A DNA stretch of 64,000 nt from Macrothele yani (taxonomy: Eukaryota; Arthropoda; Arachnida; Araneae; Macrothelidae): positions 85,378,194-85,442,193 of the forward strand of contig CM077002.1 in assembly GCA_039090855.1 (NCBI GenBank), in the 5' to 3' direction. Shown one piece after another: positions 47,669 to 57,566 of this stretch. The notes beneath the pieces were generated by a model, which saw only the letters and a list, made by a program, of their open reading frames with translations, was not told the DNA's origin and made no database searches. The position numbers and the translations under genes are program-made. The first letter of the stretch is position 1. The number at the start of each line of letters is the position of its first letter.

Positions 47669-47706
47669 CTCGAAATTTTCGCCCATACTCTGGGCATCTT
47701 CAGGAG
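47669..47706 (-). ncRNA. Hammerhead-ribozyme motif in PLE4 tail (canonical core)
   Basis: Minus strand: CTC, CTGAAGA (canonical CTGANGA), one T, GCCC + 7-base loop + GGGC, GAAA, AATT, TC, GAG pairing with CTC. All invariant core bases are present; stem I is only three pairs. It lies 3' of the stop codon and A-rich stretch. Confidence 0.7.
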
Positions 47707-47892
47707 CGTGGCGACTTTACCACCGATGTTCGTGGTTAACTTCGCGCTAATGGAGTCCAATACTCCTTGTTGCCATTCGTCGGAAATACTTTCCTGGATA
47801 TATTTCGTTATCAAGCCCGGCTGGCGCCATCTATGTTTCGTTAAAAACACTTTTTTTTTATTTTTTTTTTTTATTTTTTTTATTTTCTTCTC

Positions 47893-49020
47893 CTATCCTG
47901 GTTTTCTTGTCTTTTTTTGCCGGTTTTTCTTTAGTTCTTGTTTTTTTTGTCTTATTAGTTCTTTCCACAGACCCGATAATGTGCTAGGGTCGTTCTGGTT
48001 ACATACCCTTGCTTTATTTTTGTAGATTAATATTGCTTCTTCCCTCCTCATTTGCCTTTCCGATTTTTTATTCTTTTTTAGCATTTTAATTTCATCGAAC
48101 TTTGGGAATGTCCGGTTTTCCATGCAGAATTGCACTAAAGCAGTTTTGGCTTCTTTTTTTTGCCAGTTAGATATGTGTTGTTTAAGTCTTTTTTTTAATC
48201 TGTTTTTCGTACTTCCAATGTACGATATTGGGGGTATGTGTGCAATTGGAATTTCGTAGGTTCCTGATTCTTCTAGCATTTTTTCCTCTGTTTTTTTGTT
48301 GACAGTTATACTTTTCACGGTGTGCACTGAGCTTCCTAGTTGTAAGTCATATTTAGCACAGTGCCTATTGATTTCTTTACTCACTCCTTCCAGGTATGGG
48401 AAAGCTCCAATGTATTTCAATTTTTTATTCCTCATCTTCCTTTGGTTGTGCACTTCTTGGCCTTCTTTACTCAGAGTCATATGCTTTTTACTCTCATGTA
48501 TCCATTTATTAATTAGCTTGCTCGGGTACCCACACTCTTGTGATATTTTCGAGATAAACTCTAGCTCTTGATTTTTTAGCCTGTTGTTAGATGTGTGTGT
48601 GTACGCTCGCCGTATCAAGTTTACTATGCTGTTTTTTTATGTATCACTGGATGGTGTGACGAGTATGGTATCAGTACAGGTATGTAAGTTGCTTTTCTGA
48701 ACACAGAGTATTCAAAACTATTTTTGTTTTTCTTTAGTTGAATGTCCAGGAAGGATAGGCAATTATCTTCTTCAAACTCAATAGTTAGCTCTATGGTGTT
48801 GCAGATGTTGCTAAACTGCTGTGCTAGATCTTGTAGCTCGGCTTTGTTAAGTTTAGACATTATAATAATGTCGTCTACATATCGAGCATAAAGTATTGGT
48901 TTTTCAGGTAAATTTTGAATAATTTCTTTTTCGAGGTATGCCATAATCACTTCTGCGTATAATGCCGATAATGGGGATCCCATAGGGCCACCTTGCGTTT
49001 GTTTAAATATATTTCCTAAG
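47893..49020 (-). pseudogene. PLE4 RT (partial) and GIY-YIG endonuclease
   Basis: From the 5' edge: QTQGGPMGSPLSALYAEV (RT motif B), ILYARYVDDIIIM (motif C, YVDD intact), FEEDNCLSFLDIQL, YSVFRKATYIPVLIPYSS. A stop/frameshift near 48622 separates a second open frame, 48618-47893: linker, SGTYEIPIAHIPPISYIGSTKNRLKKRLKQH (GIY..YIG with Arg), NRTFPKFDEIKML and REEAILIYKN (conserved Glu), then a very Lys-rich tail. Catalytic boxes of both domains are present, but RT motif A and the N-terminus are missing. Confidence 0.9.
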
Positions 49021-49030
49021 GAAATATATT
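49006..49030. repeat. Perfect palindrome at the PLE4 5' edge
   Basis: 12-base arms around one central base (AATATATTTCCT-A-AGGAAATATATT). Its position at the truncation point suggests a fold-back formed during insertion. Confidence 0.8.
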
Positions 49031-50134
49031 AAAACAACCAATTCTCCCAAAAATTAAGTTCAGTTATGCATCGATTTTTTCGTACATGGCCCAAATGATA
49101 ACAAAAAAAGATGGAATTCCTCGAATCAGCGCGAGAATCTCGTCGCCGAAGATTACGGGGAAATTTTCGGGCGGCCTAACTTCGGTTTTCGGAAATCGTT
49201 GTCTACAATTTCAAGCTGAAATTATGCAATGAAATTATATTTAACAGTACTGAACAGAAGCAACATCGCGAGAGAAAAAATAATACGATTACGAGAAAAA
49301 TCTGCACTTCGTTTAACTTCCGTTTCCGAACGTTTAAAAAGACAAAACAACGTCCCCACGGACGGAATACGACCCCCCCCAACTAATATTCCGAAAATTT
49401 CTTCACTTTTGCATCGATCTCGGGGGAAAAAAAAAAAAAAAACGTAAGGGACTCCGCGAATCCGCGGAAGAATCTCGCGTACGAATTCACCGCTGAATCG
49501 ATTTCGAATGTCGTAAGATAACGCTAAAATATCGATGTCCAGTAAATTTTAACTTTTGGCGCAAAATTGACGCAGATTTCGTCGAAATGGCGATTTTTTA
49601 GCAGAATGGCGCAGGTCTGGCAGCCCTGAATGTAGCATTTAATTTTTTTCCCCCAGAAAAACTTGAAGAACCAACAAAAATTTTTAAGTTGATGAAAACT
49701 TGCTTTCTATCTCAGAAAATTAAATCAAATGGCGATTTTCCGTAATTTCAGCGGTGTTTCCATACTTCCGTAACAGCAACCAAAAAATCCGTAAAATTAC
49801 GGAAAATCCGTACTAGTTGGCATCTATGCTTACCTCACTTAGCCCGACGATGTCCCACTTGATCCTTCAGGGTTCCCACTCAAAAGTAGAAAAAAAATTC
49901 CCTGACTTTTCCAGGTTTTCCAGGTGGTCCTGAGAGTTTTTCCAGAGCGGCAAATCAAATCACATTGCGACAAATTGTTGCATTTCCTTACATTCTTGCG
50001 TTCCTTACGAAAGCATACATTTGTTAATTCTTTAAATAACTGTCCTTTATACAATTACCTGCTTTTTTTTTAATAACAATTAAATGCATGAGGCATATTA
50101 TTTTTGGTACCATTATTTATTTTTGGTACTGTTG

Positions 50135-50195
50135 GTTCAAATATTCTTTAAAACATGTAAACCATGTATTTACATGTTTTAAAGAATATTTGAAC
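50135..50195. repeat. Perfect 27 bp hairpin
   Basis: Arms 50135-50161 and 50169-50195 are perfectly complementary over 27 bases with a 7-base loop (CCATGTA). It lies 270 bases inside hAT-C. Perfect arms in otherwise decayed DNA point to recent formation. Confidence 0.95.
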
Positions 50196-51182
50196 AAAGA
50201 CTTAATTTAAATTCTACATATAATGAAATATTTCAATCGATTAGGTGAAATTATACAACTGATTTATCTGTATTTTAAGTGCACACAAGTATATAAATAA
50301 CATTTTAAACGACTCATAACATTTAGAGTTCCAGTTAGGTTTAAAAATGCAAGCTGGGAGAATTGTGACTGAAGAGAATAAATTTCCTTAAATGATACAA
50401 TGCTGAAGCTTTATATCCTTTAAGTGCTTATTTTACATAAATATTAAACAACACAGAAACGTTTGCTGAAATTGAAGTCTAATGGGAATGATAAAATGGT
50501 GAGTGTCTGACAGAGTCTCTTAACATTTTGTTAGAGCGGTTCTATCAAATCGATCTACCAATTTGTATTTTCTATTGGAATTTACTTAGAATCTTTAAAG
50601 ACAAAGCAAAGTAAAACAGTTATTAAAAAATAAAAAAAAGAAGAGAGAGAGAGAACAGAAATTGTGACAGCATTTCTGCGTCTGAGGGAAAACGTGTGGC
50701 AGTACCATCCCAACAATTTCTAGCAATCAAGGAAAATACTGCTGACATTTAAAAATCAAAATTGTAATTATTTTAGCTAACGTTAGTTCTTGCACTTGGC
50801 AATGAGAACATCGAATCTATGCTATTTCAGAGGGGCCAACCTCTAGCAGAACGCGTCAGTAGTCAATAGGGGATTTTACAGTAATGTTTCAGTAATCGAA
50901 CACGCCATTTTTTTCAAAGTTAAGGACAATATTATAGTATTACTGTATAACCTGTAATACTTGTATGAGGTGCCTATCGGTAATCACCATACGAAGCCTC
51001 ATCGCTAACGCGTGGAATGGGTATTTCATGAGAAATTAATGCATGAAATGTGTAATAACTTTATATGTTTACACTATCCTCACAAATAAATATGAAATTA
51101 AATTATCAATATTGTACTTACCTCATGTCATTGCTGACATAAAAACTCCCTTGTTGCTTGTTTTGCAGTGGTATATTCTTTT

Positions 51183-51683
51183 TCAGAAAACTTTTTTATA
51201 ACACAGCTCACCTGAGGAAAATGCTTTACTTTTCTGTATAAGAAGGACACTTAATGTTTTGGTGCTCATTGTTGGGCAGAAGTATGCGAGGTTTTTCCTT
51301 ACTATACTAAATATTCTCTGCGTAGAGAAATTGCTGTGAGGGATAGTCAATATTGCCAACATTAGTTTAAGCAATGCAGAATACTTGGGAAGGCCAGATG
51401 AATCCTTCATCTTAGATATTTCATTCCATGCCACATCTGCTCAAGGATATCCAGCTTCATCAATATCAGAGTCTGGGAACATAGCATGAAAGAAGCGACC
51501 AGCATGATCACAGGTTGCTATAGGTAGGTTATGCTCCACAACGATTGCAGTAAACAGCAATTCAGCGTTTATCACGCTATTTTCATTCTTTTTTGCATAA
51601 AAATTATCCAAAGGCTTTGATCGAGTCTTTAATTTTACACAATCCTGGTGTTTGTTTTGACTGGATATGCCTTTGGCAATCAT
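51183..51683 (-). pseudogene. hAT-B transposase C-terminal fragment
   Basis: 51683-51441 reads CVKLKTRSKPLDNFYAKKN, LFTAIVVEHNLPIATCDHAGRFFHAMFPDSDI, resembling a region of hAT-type transposases before the catalytic core. After a stop, 51434-51183 reads AWNEISKMKDSSG, KLMLAILTIPHSNFSTQRIFSIVRKN, the hAT dimerisation signature. The catalytic middle is missing between them, so this is an internally deleted gene. Confidence 0.8.
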
Positions 51684-51699
51684 CTCATCTCATCTCGTC

Positions 51700-52182
51700 C
51701 TACATGGGCTACTGATTACTCTCATATTAGAAGGCACACAAGGAAACCTTTATTTCAGCATTTTCCATTTCTTTGCTCAAGATTTGGGAGAAAGATTTGG
51801 ATGTTCCTGGAGAAACCTCTTTGCATATTTATTTGTTTCAGAAACGATAATTCCAAGGATGAAATTGGTAAAAACAAGTAAAAATATGCAATAGGTGCCA
51901 CATCAGTTGCAGGAGCATGTTTGGGCCCCTGCATTTCATGACAATCAAAAGGATGCTGAGGTTGTTCATCACTTCCTCTATTACATCCTCCCATTCACTT
52001 TCAGAACTTTCATGATCTGAAGATTCACTATGAAGATCTTCACCTTCTGAAGAAGATATGGTGTGCGTGGCACTGTGGCTAGTTTTCTGGCTTGATGTTG
52101 CTTGGCCAATATCACTCTCAGATGATTCAAAAATCATCGCCATCACTTGGCAAACTTTCACTCTCACTACAAGCCATTTCAA
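51700..52182 (-). pseudogene. piggyBac transposase N-terminal fragment
   Basis: Starts near 52182 with a Ser/Asp/Glu-rich region (SSESDIGQATSSQK, SSSEGEDLHSESSDHESSESEWEDVIEE), as at the N-terminus of many piggyBac transposases, then after a frameshift GPKHAPATDVAPIAYFYLF, the start of the conserved core. It stops soon after. It may be unrelated to the C-terminal piece at 42086, which belongs to another position in the nest. Confidence 0.75.
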
Positions 52183-52796
52183 ATAACCTTAGAAAAAAAT
52201 TTCACACAATAGGAAAAAGCACATCTGCTAGTCTGAGGAACAAGCTGACAATAAAGTCATCCTCTGTCTAACACGAGTTTGGAAAAAGAGGGGGATTCGT
52301 AATTCACGGAGTTTTGCGATTGTGTCTGTTTGTTTAGGAAAAAGAAATGAATAATGTGAAGAGCTTCTAGTAATAAAACACCGCACTTCGTTCTCCCGCG
52401 CGGCGAAAGTCCTCAAGAAATATAAACATCCGTCATCGCGGGACCACGCGTTGCGACGCAGTTGATCGTTATTGCACTTCGAACGGGGCTCGAAAAGTTA
52501 TTTCCGACAGTACGACGTCTTATAATACACCAACAATTCCAAGTGAACAGCCCTGCCTCAACTGCAGTAGGAAACATTTTGGCTAAAGTTACCTTTCTCC
52601 TGTCACACGGAGAAATTGCGTGGGGAACCGATAGCAAGCGCAAACTCTTTTACGATGACACTTACTGCATATTACCCGTAATTTTCGTCGTATTATCCGC
52701 AGACCGCAAAATTCACATAAAAAAAAAAAAAATCCTTCGTATAATCCGCAGACTGACATTTAGGGAAAAAAATCGCCGTATAATCCGTACATCATA

Positions 52797-52995
52797 GATG
52801 TTGAATCAGAAGTGGAATTTCCGACAGAAAAGTCTGTCACATAAACACATCGCTCTTTCCACGTTCCAGAAACACATAGCAACCGAAAAATTGTTTTCAG
52901 CCGCCGCCGGGGAATTAAGTCACGGATCTCTCGATATCTAACCGAGCGCGTTAGCTTTACACCACGGTGGCCAACAATCCACGGTGCTAGGTGTA
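52797..52995 (-). mobile_element. tRNA-derived SINE remnant
   Basis: Minus strand: CCACCGTGGTGTAAAGCTAA with a box A-like TGGTGTAAAGC, then CGCGCTCGGTTAGATATCGA and a degenerate box B (GTGACTTAATTCC), followed by a body containing GTTTCTGGAACGTGGAAAGA. That body sequence recurs at about 53160-53195, a second fragment. Box B is mutated, so it is not a functional tRNA promoter. Confidence 0.5.
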
Positions 52996-53576
52996 TTTTT
53001 AAGTCATCTTCTGACATCATAAATCCGTAAGATGGGCTCAGCTACTGAGACGTCTCCATCTGGTGGGTATTAACGGCACAGGCTATATATATTATAGCAG
53101 TTAATTCCAAAGGGCGAGATCCAAGGTGAAAATCCTCCAAATACGGTCAGTAAATAAATAAATACGTCGCTCTTTCCACGTTCCAGAAACACATGAGTCC
53201 GAAGAAGTAAGAGAAAAAAAAACTATTTTATTAAATGAAGAAATTCATTTTTAAAGGTTACTGTTTTATATTTTTATCTCCGAACAGATAAAGGGTGTGG
53301 CATCCATAGATCACGCCGATGTAGCTCCAGAGTATTGCATTACACTGCCAATGACGAAAGGCTGATACAGAACAAGTCGTAGAAATACCGTATGTACTCG
53401 CGTATAAGTCGAAAATTTTGGAGGAATTCCTGCTTTCAGAGTTGAGAGATCGTCTTATACGTGGGCCAATAAAAAAACTTCCGTGAATTCTCCCCGCGGA
53501 ATTTACCAACGGATTTGTTTACGTTTTAGATCGCGACGCAGAGGCTTTCCGTATGTTGCTGCACGATTGTGTTCTG

Positions 53577-53683
53577 ACCTCAAAACTATCGCGCAGTGAC
53601 ATGATCATATCCTCAATTCTGTCCACCACTTCAAATTTAAATTCGGCAGTGTAACTGAAACGTTTCCTTTTCAGAGACATCAT
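53577..53683 (-). pseudogene. Possible pogo-like transposase N-terminus
   Basis: From the ATG at 53683, MSLKRKRFSYTAEFKFEVVDRIED resembles the N-terminal HTH of pogo/CENP-B-like transposases (KRxxYTxxFKLxVV). It ends in frameshifts. Near 53393 a TACCGTATGTACTCGCGTAT sequence, and at 54515 GACGAAATTACGGTA, resemble ends of such elements. Weak. Confidence 0.4.
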
Positions 53684-54066
53684 AATTAGCAATGAAGGAA
53701 AACCGAAGCAGCGACGTTCGCCAAAACAACAAAAGCAAACTAGATACAAGGTCGTGCACATGAAATTCGAAAGGAGAAACGCATAGGTTCGTGCAGCAAG
53801 CGCTGTGCGTACTTCTTTGGCTTTTGCTAAAAACCAGAGCCGGCACGACAGTCAGAGCTCTCCTCAACGATAACAAAATGACCCCTGCCGTCCCTCCCCA
53901 CAACTATCCCGATCTTTCATTACGACATTCCTCCCCGCTCCGTACAAACTTCTGAACTGAGGAAAATTCTTCCGAGGGAGTTCCTTTTCCAATTATTACA
54001 CCTTTCCCTGCACAATCACGCTGCAGATTTTTTAAATCGGAAGGTCTTATATATATATATATATAT

Positions 54067-54389
54067 CTCAGGAGAGATAAGAAGAGGAACGCGTGGATCC
54101 GAAAAATGACAAGAGTGGAAGACATCATGATCAGAGTTAAATCCCTGAAATGGCAATGGGCTGGACATACTGCCAGAAGAACAGACCATAGATGGACAGC
54201 CGAAATTTTAAATTGGATTCCAAGGGACAGGAAAAGACCCAGAAGAAGACCACATGGAAGATGGGTGGATGAAATTCGAAAGTATGCGGGAGTGACATGG
54301 AGGAGACTGGCACAAGACAGACCGTTGTGGAGGAAACTTGGGGAGACCTTCGTCCAGCAGTGGATTGATAATGGTTGACAATGATGATG
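54067..54389 (+). mobile_element. RTE fragment F, strongly 5' truncated
   Basis: The last ~320 bases of the RTE family on the plus strand (GRRDKKRNAWIRKMTRVEDI ... RPHGRWVDEIRKYAG ... QQWIDNG stop, then (ATG)n). The C-terminal frame is open throughout. It is flanked on both sides by (TA)n, into which it apparently inserted. A normal 5'-truncated LINE insertion. Confidence 0.93.
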
Positions 54390-54815
54390 ATATATATATA
54401 TATATATATTATTTTTTTTTTTTAAATCGGCGTGTTAACCGCATCGGTGTATAATCCGCAAAACCTATAATTTTAACTTTTTTAGCAGATAATCCGCCGG
54501 ATTATACGACGAAATTACGGTACCATTCTTCCGATAATATCGCTGTTTGACGATATGATTCATGGACATTCCATTTCAAAACGATATGATCATTGAGACA
54601 CCGAAATCCGCAGTCTGATTCGGAAAATATGCGGATCAAAATCGAAGGCCGAGAAATCGGCAGCGTCGCACTAAAAGGGTTTAACAAAAAAGGATACAAA
54701 ATTGAGATTCTCCAAAACACACTGAATTCTGTAATTCTTCCAACCTGTCCGTAATCTGACAGTCGAAACCGTAATAATTACGGACAATTCGTAATAGTTG
54801 GCACCTCTGCTATTT

Positions 54816-55821
54816 GCTTCTAAATAACGCAGCATAGGATATTTAGACATTGTGCTGTTAAATTTCATAACCAATAAGCTGGCACACAGAGATCCTAATG
54901 CCATAACGGCAAAAAAAAAAAATTAAACCCAGGGATAAAGAAAAAATAATGGAAGAAACAAGTGGGGAAAACTAACAGTTAATACGGAATACCATTTTGC
55001 CTGAGAGGCTACAATTCATATTAGTTCTCCCAAAATCCGGAAGTCTTAAAATTGATTGGCTACGTTTGTGACGCAAACATTAGTACTGAACTTTTCTCGC
55101 AGGTCACAGTTCATTTCCACGCTACGTCAAATTACTTGTACGGGAAACAATTAGAGGAAGTTTTGTGTGCATGTGTGCTCATAAAATACTCCTAACACTT
55201 TTTTGTCAACATAATTTATCATCCTGCGGCGAGTGGCATGTTTATACTTAACAATATCTTTAACGAAGGGCAATACATTTGTGCGATGCTGATCAGGCAA
55301 AGTGCGAGAAAGGTCTGGAGCCCACTCAGGTCATTTGCAGTAACTCCCCACAAATAACGTCATCCAAAACGGAGACAGAGGCTTTAGCGCCTGCACTGAC
55401 AAACCTGAAACCAATAGAGCACGCACGGCAAAGATTTTCATCAGTAGTAACTAGGTAGATTTTTTTTTTTTTTTTCGGCAATGTGAGGGTAAAAATGTGA
55501 AATGAATAATTTATGCAAATCTTGTGAGGTGCAACAACGCAAGAAGAAGAATTTACGATTACAAGAAAATTTCTACCCCGTCTAACTTTTGTTCTCGCAT
55601 TTTTTTTTTTTTTTTCCTATGTATAAGCTGAAAATTTGGGAAAAATTACGAGAGAATGATGAATTTTATATTTCTTATTCTAAATAACGGAGATATTTGC
55701 GTTTTTACGGAAAACGGTTTTACTATGCACAAAAATTCAAAAAATAATATCTTCTAATCTATCAGAAACAAAAAAAAATTTAAACTCTTCAGGTTTTTTT
55801 ATAACTTGGAGGCAGCTACCC

Positions 55822-55852
<31 letters not shown>

Positions 55853-57000
55853 CGCACGAATCGGAGATGTGTTGGTGGAGAATTATTTCCATATCTGACG
55901 GTTTTGCGTGGAATGACCCAGATGTGAAAATCTATGGTTCCGGGCGTCGGACTACCCTATTTTTCGCAACCAGCCAGCTCTTGCAGTAATTGGAATATCG
56001 TCTTAAAATCGCTATAAATAAATTTCTTCATGCATTATGAAATAGAAATATGACAGAATAAAAAAAAATCTCTTTCCGGCCGTAAAACCGGAAGACAACG
56101 AATCTAGAAAACGGCCGTGAAATCTGGGAAATATGGTAGGTATGCAATAGTACCAGCTTCATTGCATGGTATTTTTCATATATTTTTTGTCAAAATACTC
56201 GTAAGTACTATGAAAAAAATAAATCTTTCCCCCTCTTTGAAGAATCTTCCTATTTCATAATATTTTCCCTGTTCTAAACATTTGAAGGTACATACTTTTC
56301 CAACTATACCAATTCTGCTACAACAGAATTACGAAAGCGAAGCTTTAGTTCGTAAGTGATACGAACCTTTTTCAAAATAAATTAGGTGCCCTCAATTTGC
56401 AACATTCATCCACACTGCTGTTGAAGGGGAAGGGGGGATTTATTAGGATGACCAACATCCCGCAAAATAAAATGTTTTTGTACGGTTTGATAAAAGACAC
56501 GCAGAACACGCAAAACGGAAAAAAAAAAAAAAAAAAGCTCAACTTCTAAAGTTTCCATTGAATTTCGCGAAATTTAAAATGGAACGTTATTTTCATATAT
56601 CTTGCCCACTGTAAAAATTTCAGTCGGTTATTTAAAAAATTGAGGAAATAGCTTCTTCATAATTTTTTCCCAGTCTACGCAGAGAACCGGGGCACCTACT
56701 CAGGAACAAATGACTGCCTCTCTTCGCGAACGCCAGCAGATAAGAGCCTGCGAAATGGGTGTGATTAATGGCTTTCTTTCACGCTTTGACGTGTATGTTT
56801 GTTCGGTTGTAGTTTAGATCATCTGGAGACGGGGAAACCGCAAAGAGACGCACTCCCTGCACAGCTGCACTTTAATCGGGTGGGTGGGTTACGGAGTTGC
56901 CTCGTAGGATAAAACAACTCGGAATTATTTTAAAACTTAGCAATACAGAAATATATTTTACAAAAGTCTGAAACAAAATATTTTTCTGGCAAAATAAAAA
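54816..57000. other. hAT-C interior, no gene
   Basis: Non-coding. It holds a shared-module unit near 55550-55610, long A-runs at about 55822-55850 and 56519-56536, and a unit of the second shared module at 56538-56660. Short open frames are without domain signal. Confidence 0.5.
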
Positions 57001-57566
57001 TTCACTGCCTTTATAGTTCCCTGATAAAAAATTCCCTGATTTTTTCGGAAAAACACAATTTTCCCTGAGTTTTCCCTGATTTTTGGAACAATTTTCAAAT
57101 TCCCTGAGAATTCCAGGTTTTCCAGGTTGCGTGGGAACCCTGTCCTTTGTAGTTCCTCTTCCAATTCAAGAAGCCTTGAATCAGAAGATAGGGAGCATCC
57201 ATTATACGTAGCCAAGGTCAGCATCAGATGGCAGCCTAGTCCGGTCCTCCAGGGATTCTTAGCACCCTCTGCCTTCATGTCGCACTGGCCGCTGCCTCGG
57301 CCAGGTACATTCCAGCTGCCGGAGACTGAGGGCCAAGATTTAAGTTGTGAAGTCCTTTTGGAGGGGTTTGGCCATAACTCACCACGCTGGCCAAGCGGGT
57401 TGGTGAGTGTGGGATAGCATTTCCTCTAATCCCGATGGTATAGTTATACCGCTATTGGCGGTCGTCAGAGCCCCTTTAGTGGGAACAGGATGCACCACGA
57501 GAAGGCGGGGTTGACATTTGTCAAGGAGAGGCTGTGATGTTACGCATCACCTGACCTTACATCTGT

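Larger units (their letters stand above)
47570..49020 (-). mobile_element. PLE4: Penelope-like element, 5' truncated
   Basis: Minus strand, inside hAT-B copy 1. It carries the last third of the RT, the GIY-YIG domain, an A-rich stretch after the stop and a tail with a hammerhead motif. The 5' edge coincides with a perfect 12-base-arm palindrome at 49006-49030. The 3' edge is approximate, and I could not define a target duplication. Confidence 0.82.
46891..49828. mobile_element. hAT-B copy 1 (CATAGATGCCAAC ends), 6 bp duplication
   Basis: Inserted in RTE copy E between CTTACC (46885-46890) and CTTACC (49829-49834). Ends CATAGATGCCAAC are perfect 13-base inverted repeats. Subterminal TTTTCAGTAA (left) and TCCGTAA (right) repeats face the same way. 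It contains an (AAT)n run, PLE4 and two units of the shared module (49150-49340), but no transposase of its own. Similar ends mark the element at 50828-54809, whose transposase is hAT-type. Confidence 0.88.
50828..54809 (-). mobile_element. hAT-B copy 2 (CAGAGG.GCCAAC ends), 6 bp duplication
   Basis: Inserted in hAT-C between CTATTT (50822-50827) and CTATTT (54810-54815). Ends CAGAGG(G/T)GCCAAC are inverted and resemble the CATAGATGCCAAC of copy 1. It carries hAT transposase pieces on the minus strand, a piggyBac N-terminal piece, SINE and pogo-like remnants and an RTE 3' fragment, so it is 3982 bases of mostly secondary insertions. Confidence 0.9.
49868..57142. mobile_element. hAT-C (CAGGGTTCCCAC ends), 5 bp duplication
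   Basis: Inserted in RTE copy E between TCCTT (49863-49867) and TCCTT (57143-57147); uninterrupted copies have it once (GATCCTTTGTAG). Ends CAGGGTTCCCAC and GTGGGAACCCTG are inverted. TTCCCTGA/TTCCAGG motifs at both ends run in the same direction. Without hAT-B copy 2 about 3.3 kb remain (49868-50827, 54810-57142), with a perfect hairpin at 50135-50195, one shared-module unit near 55550, and A-runs, but no readable transposase. The family assignment is by ends only. Confidence 0.88.
44276..57224 (-). pseudogene. RTE endonuclease/RT ORF, copy E, FADD box deleted
   Basis: Endonuclease start at 57224 (LTLATYNG), continued at 46890-45990 (GDFNAKIG, IDFIMCN, TGSDHRLVR) with one frameshift near 46010, then an open RT frame 45993-44641 (YRSISLLSVVYK, AFIDYEKAFDSV, GVRQGDTISPKLF). 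About 100 bases are deleted after NWENKG, joining it to SMIQKLADKS and removing the FADD catalytic box. A TAG near 44640 precedes the C-terminal part. Inactive. Confidence 0.9.
44276..57566 (-). mobile_element. RTE-clade LINE, copy E, split by two hAT-like elements
   Basis: Minus strand. The 5' end (TAAGGTCAGGTGATGCG) is at about 57566; the 3' end is cut about 40 bases short at 44276, without the (ATG)n tail. Segments 44276-46890, 49835-49867 and 57148-57566 are contiguous once the inserted elements and their duplications are removed, leaving about 3.07 kb. Confidence 0.93.

Noticed and set aside
47570..48025. Plus-strand open frame of 151 codons
   Set aside because: It is antisense to the PLE4 Lys-rich tail and A-rich stretch, which yields an artificial Phe-rich translation.
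41813..52182. The piggyBac C-terminal (42086) and N-terminal (51700) pieces being one split gene
   Set aside because: They are on the same strand in the right order, but the N-terminal piece lies inside hAT-B copy 2, a late layer of the nest, so its origin must differ unless rearranged.
52760..53020. Minus-strand open frame of 86 codons
   Set aside because: It runs through the SINE remnant's tRNA-like head and body; coding is unlikely.
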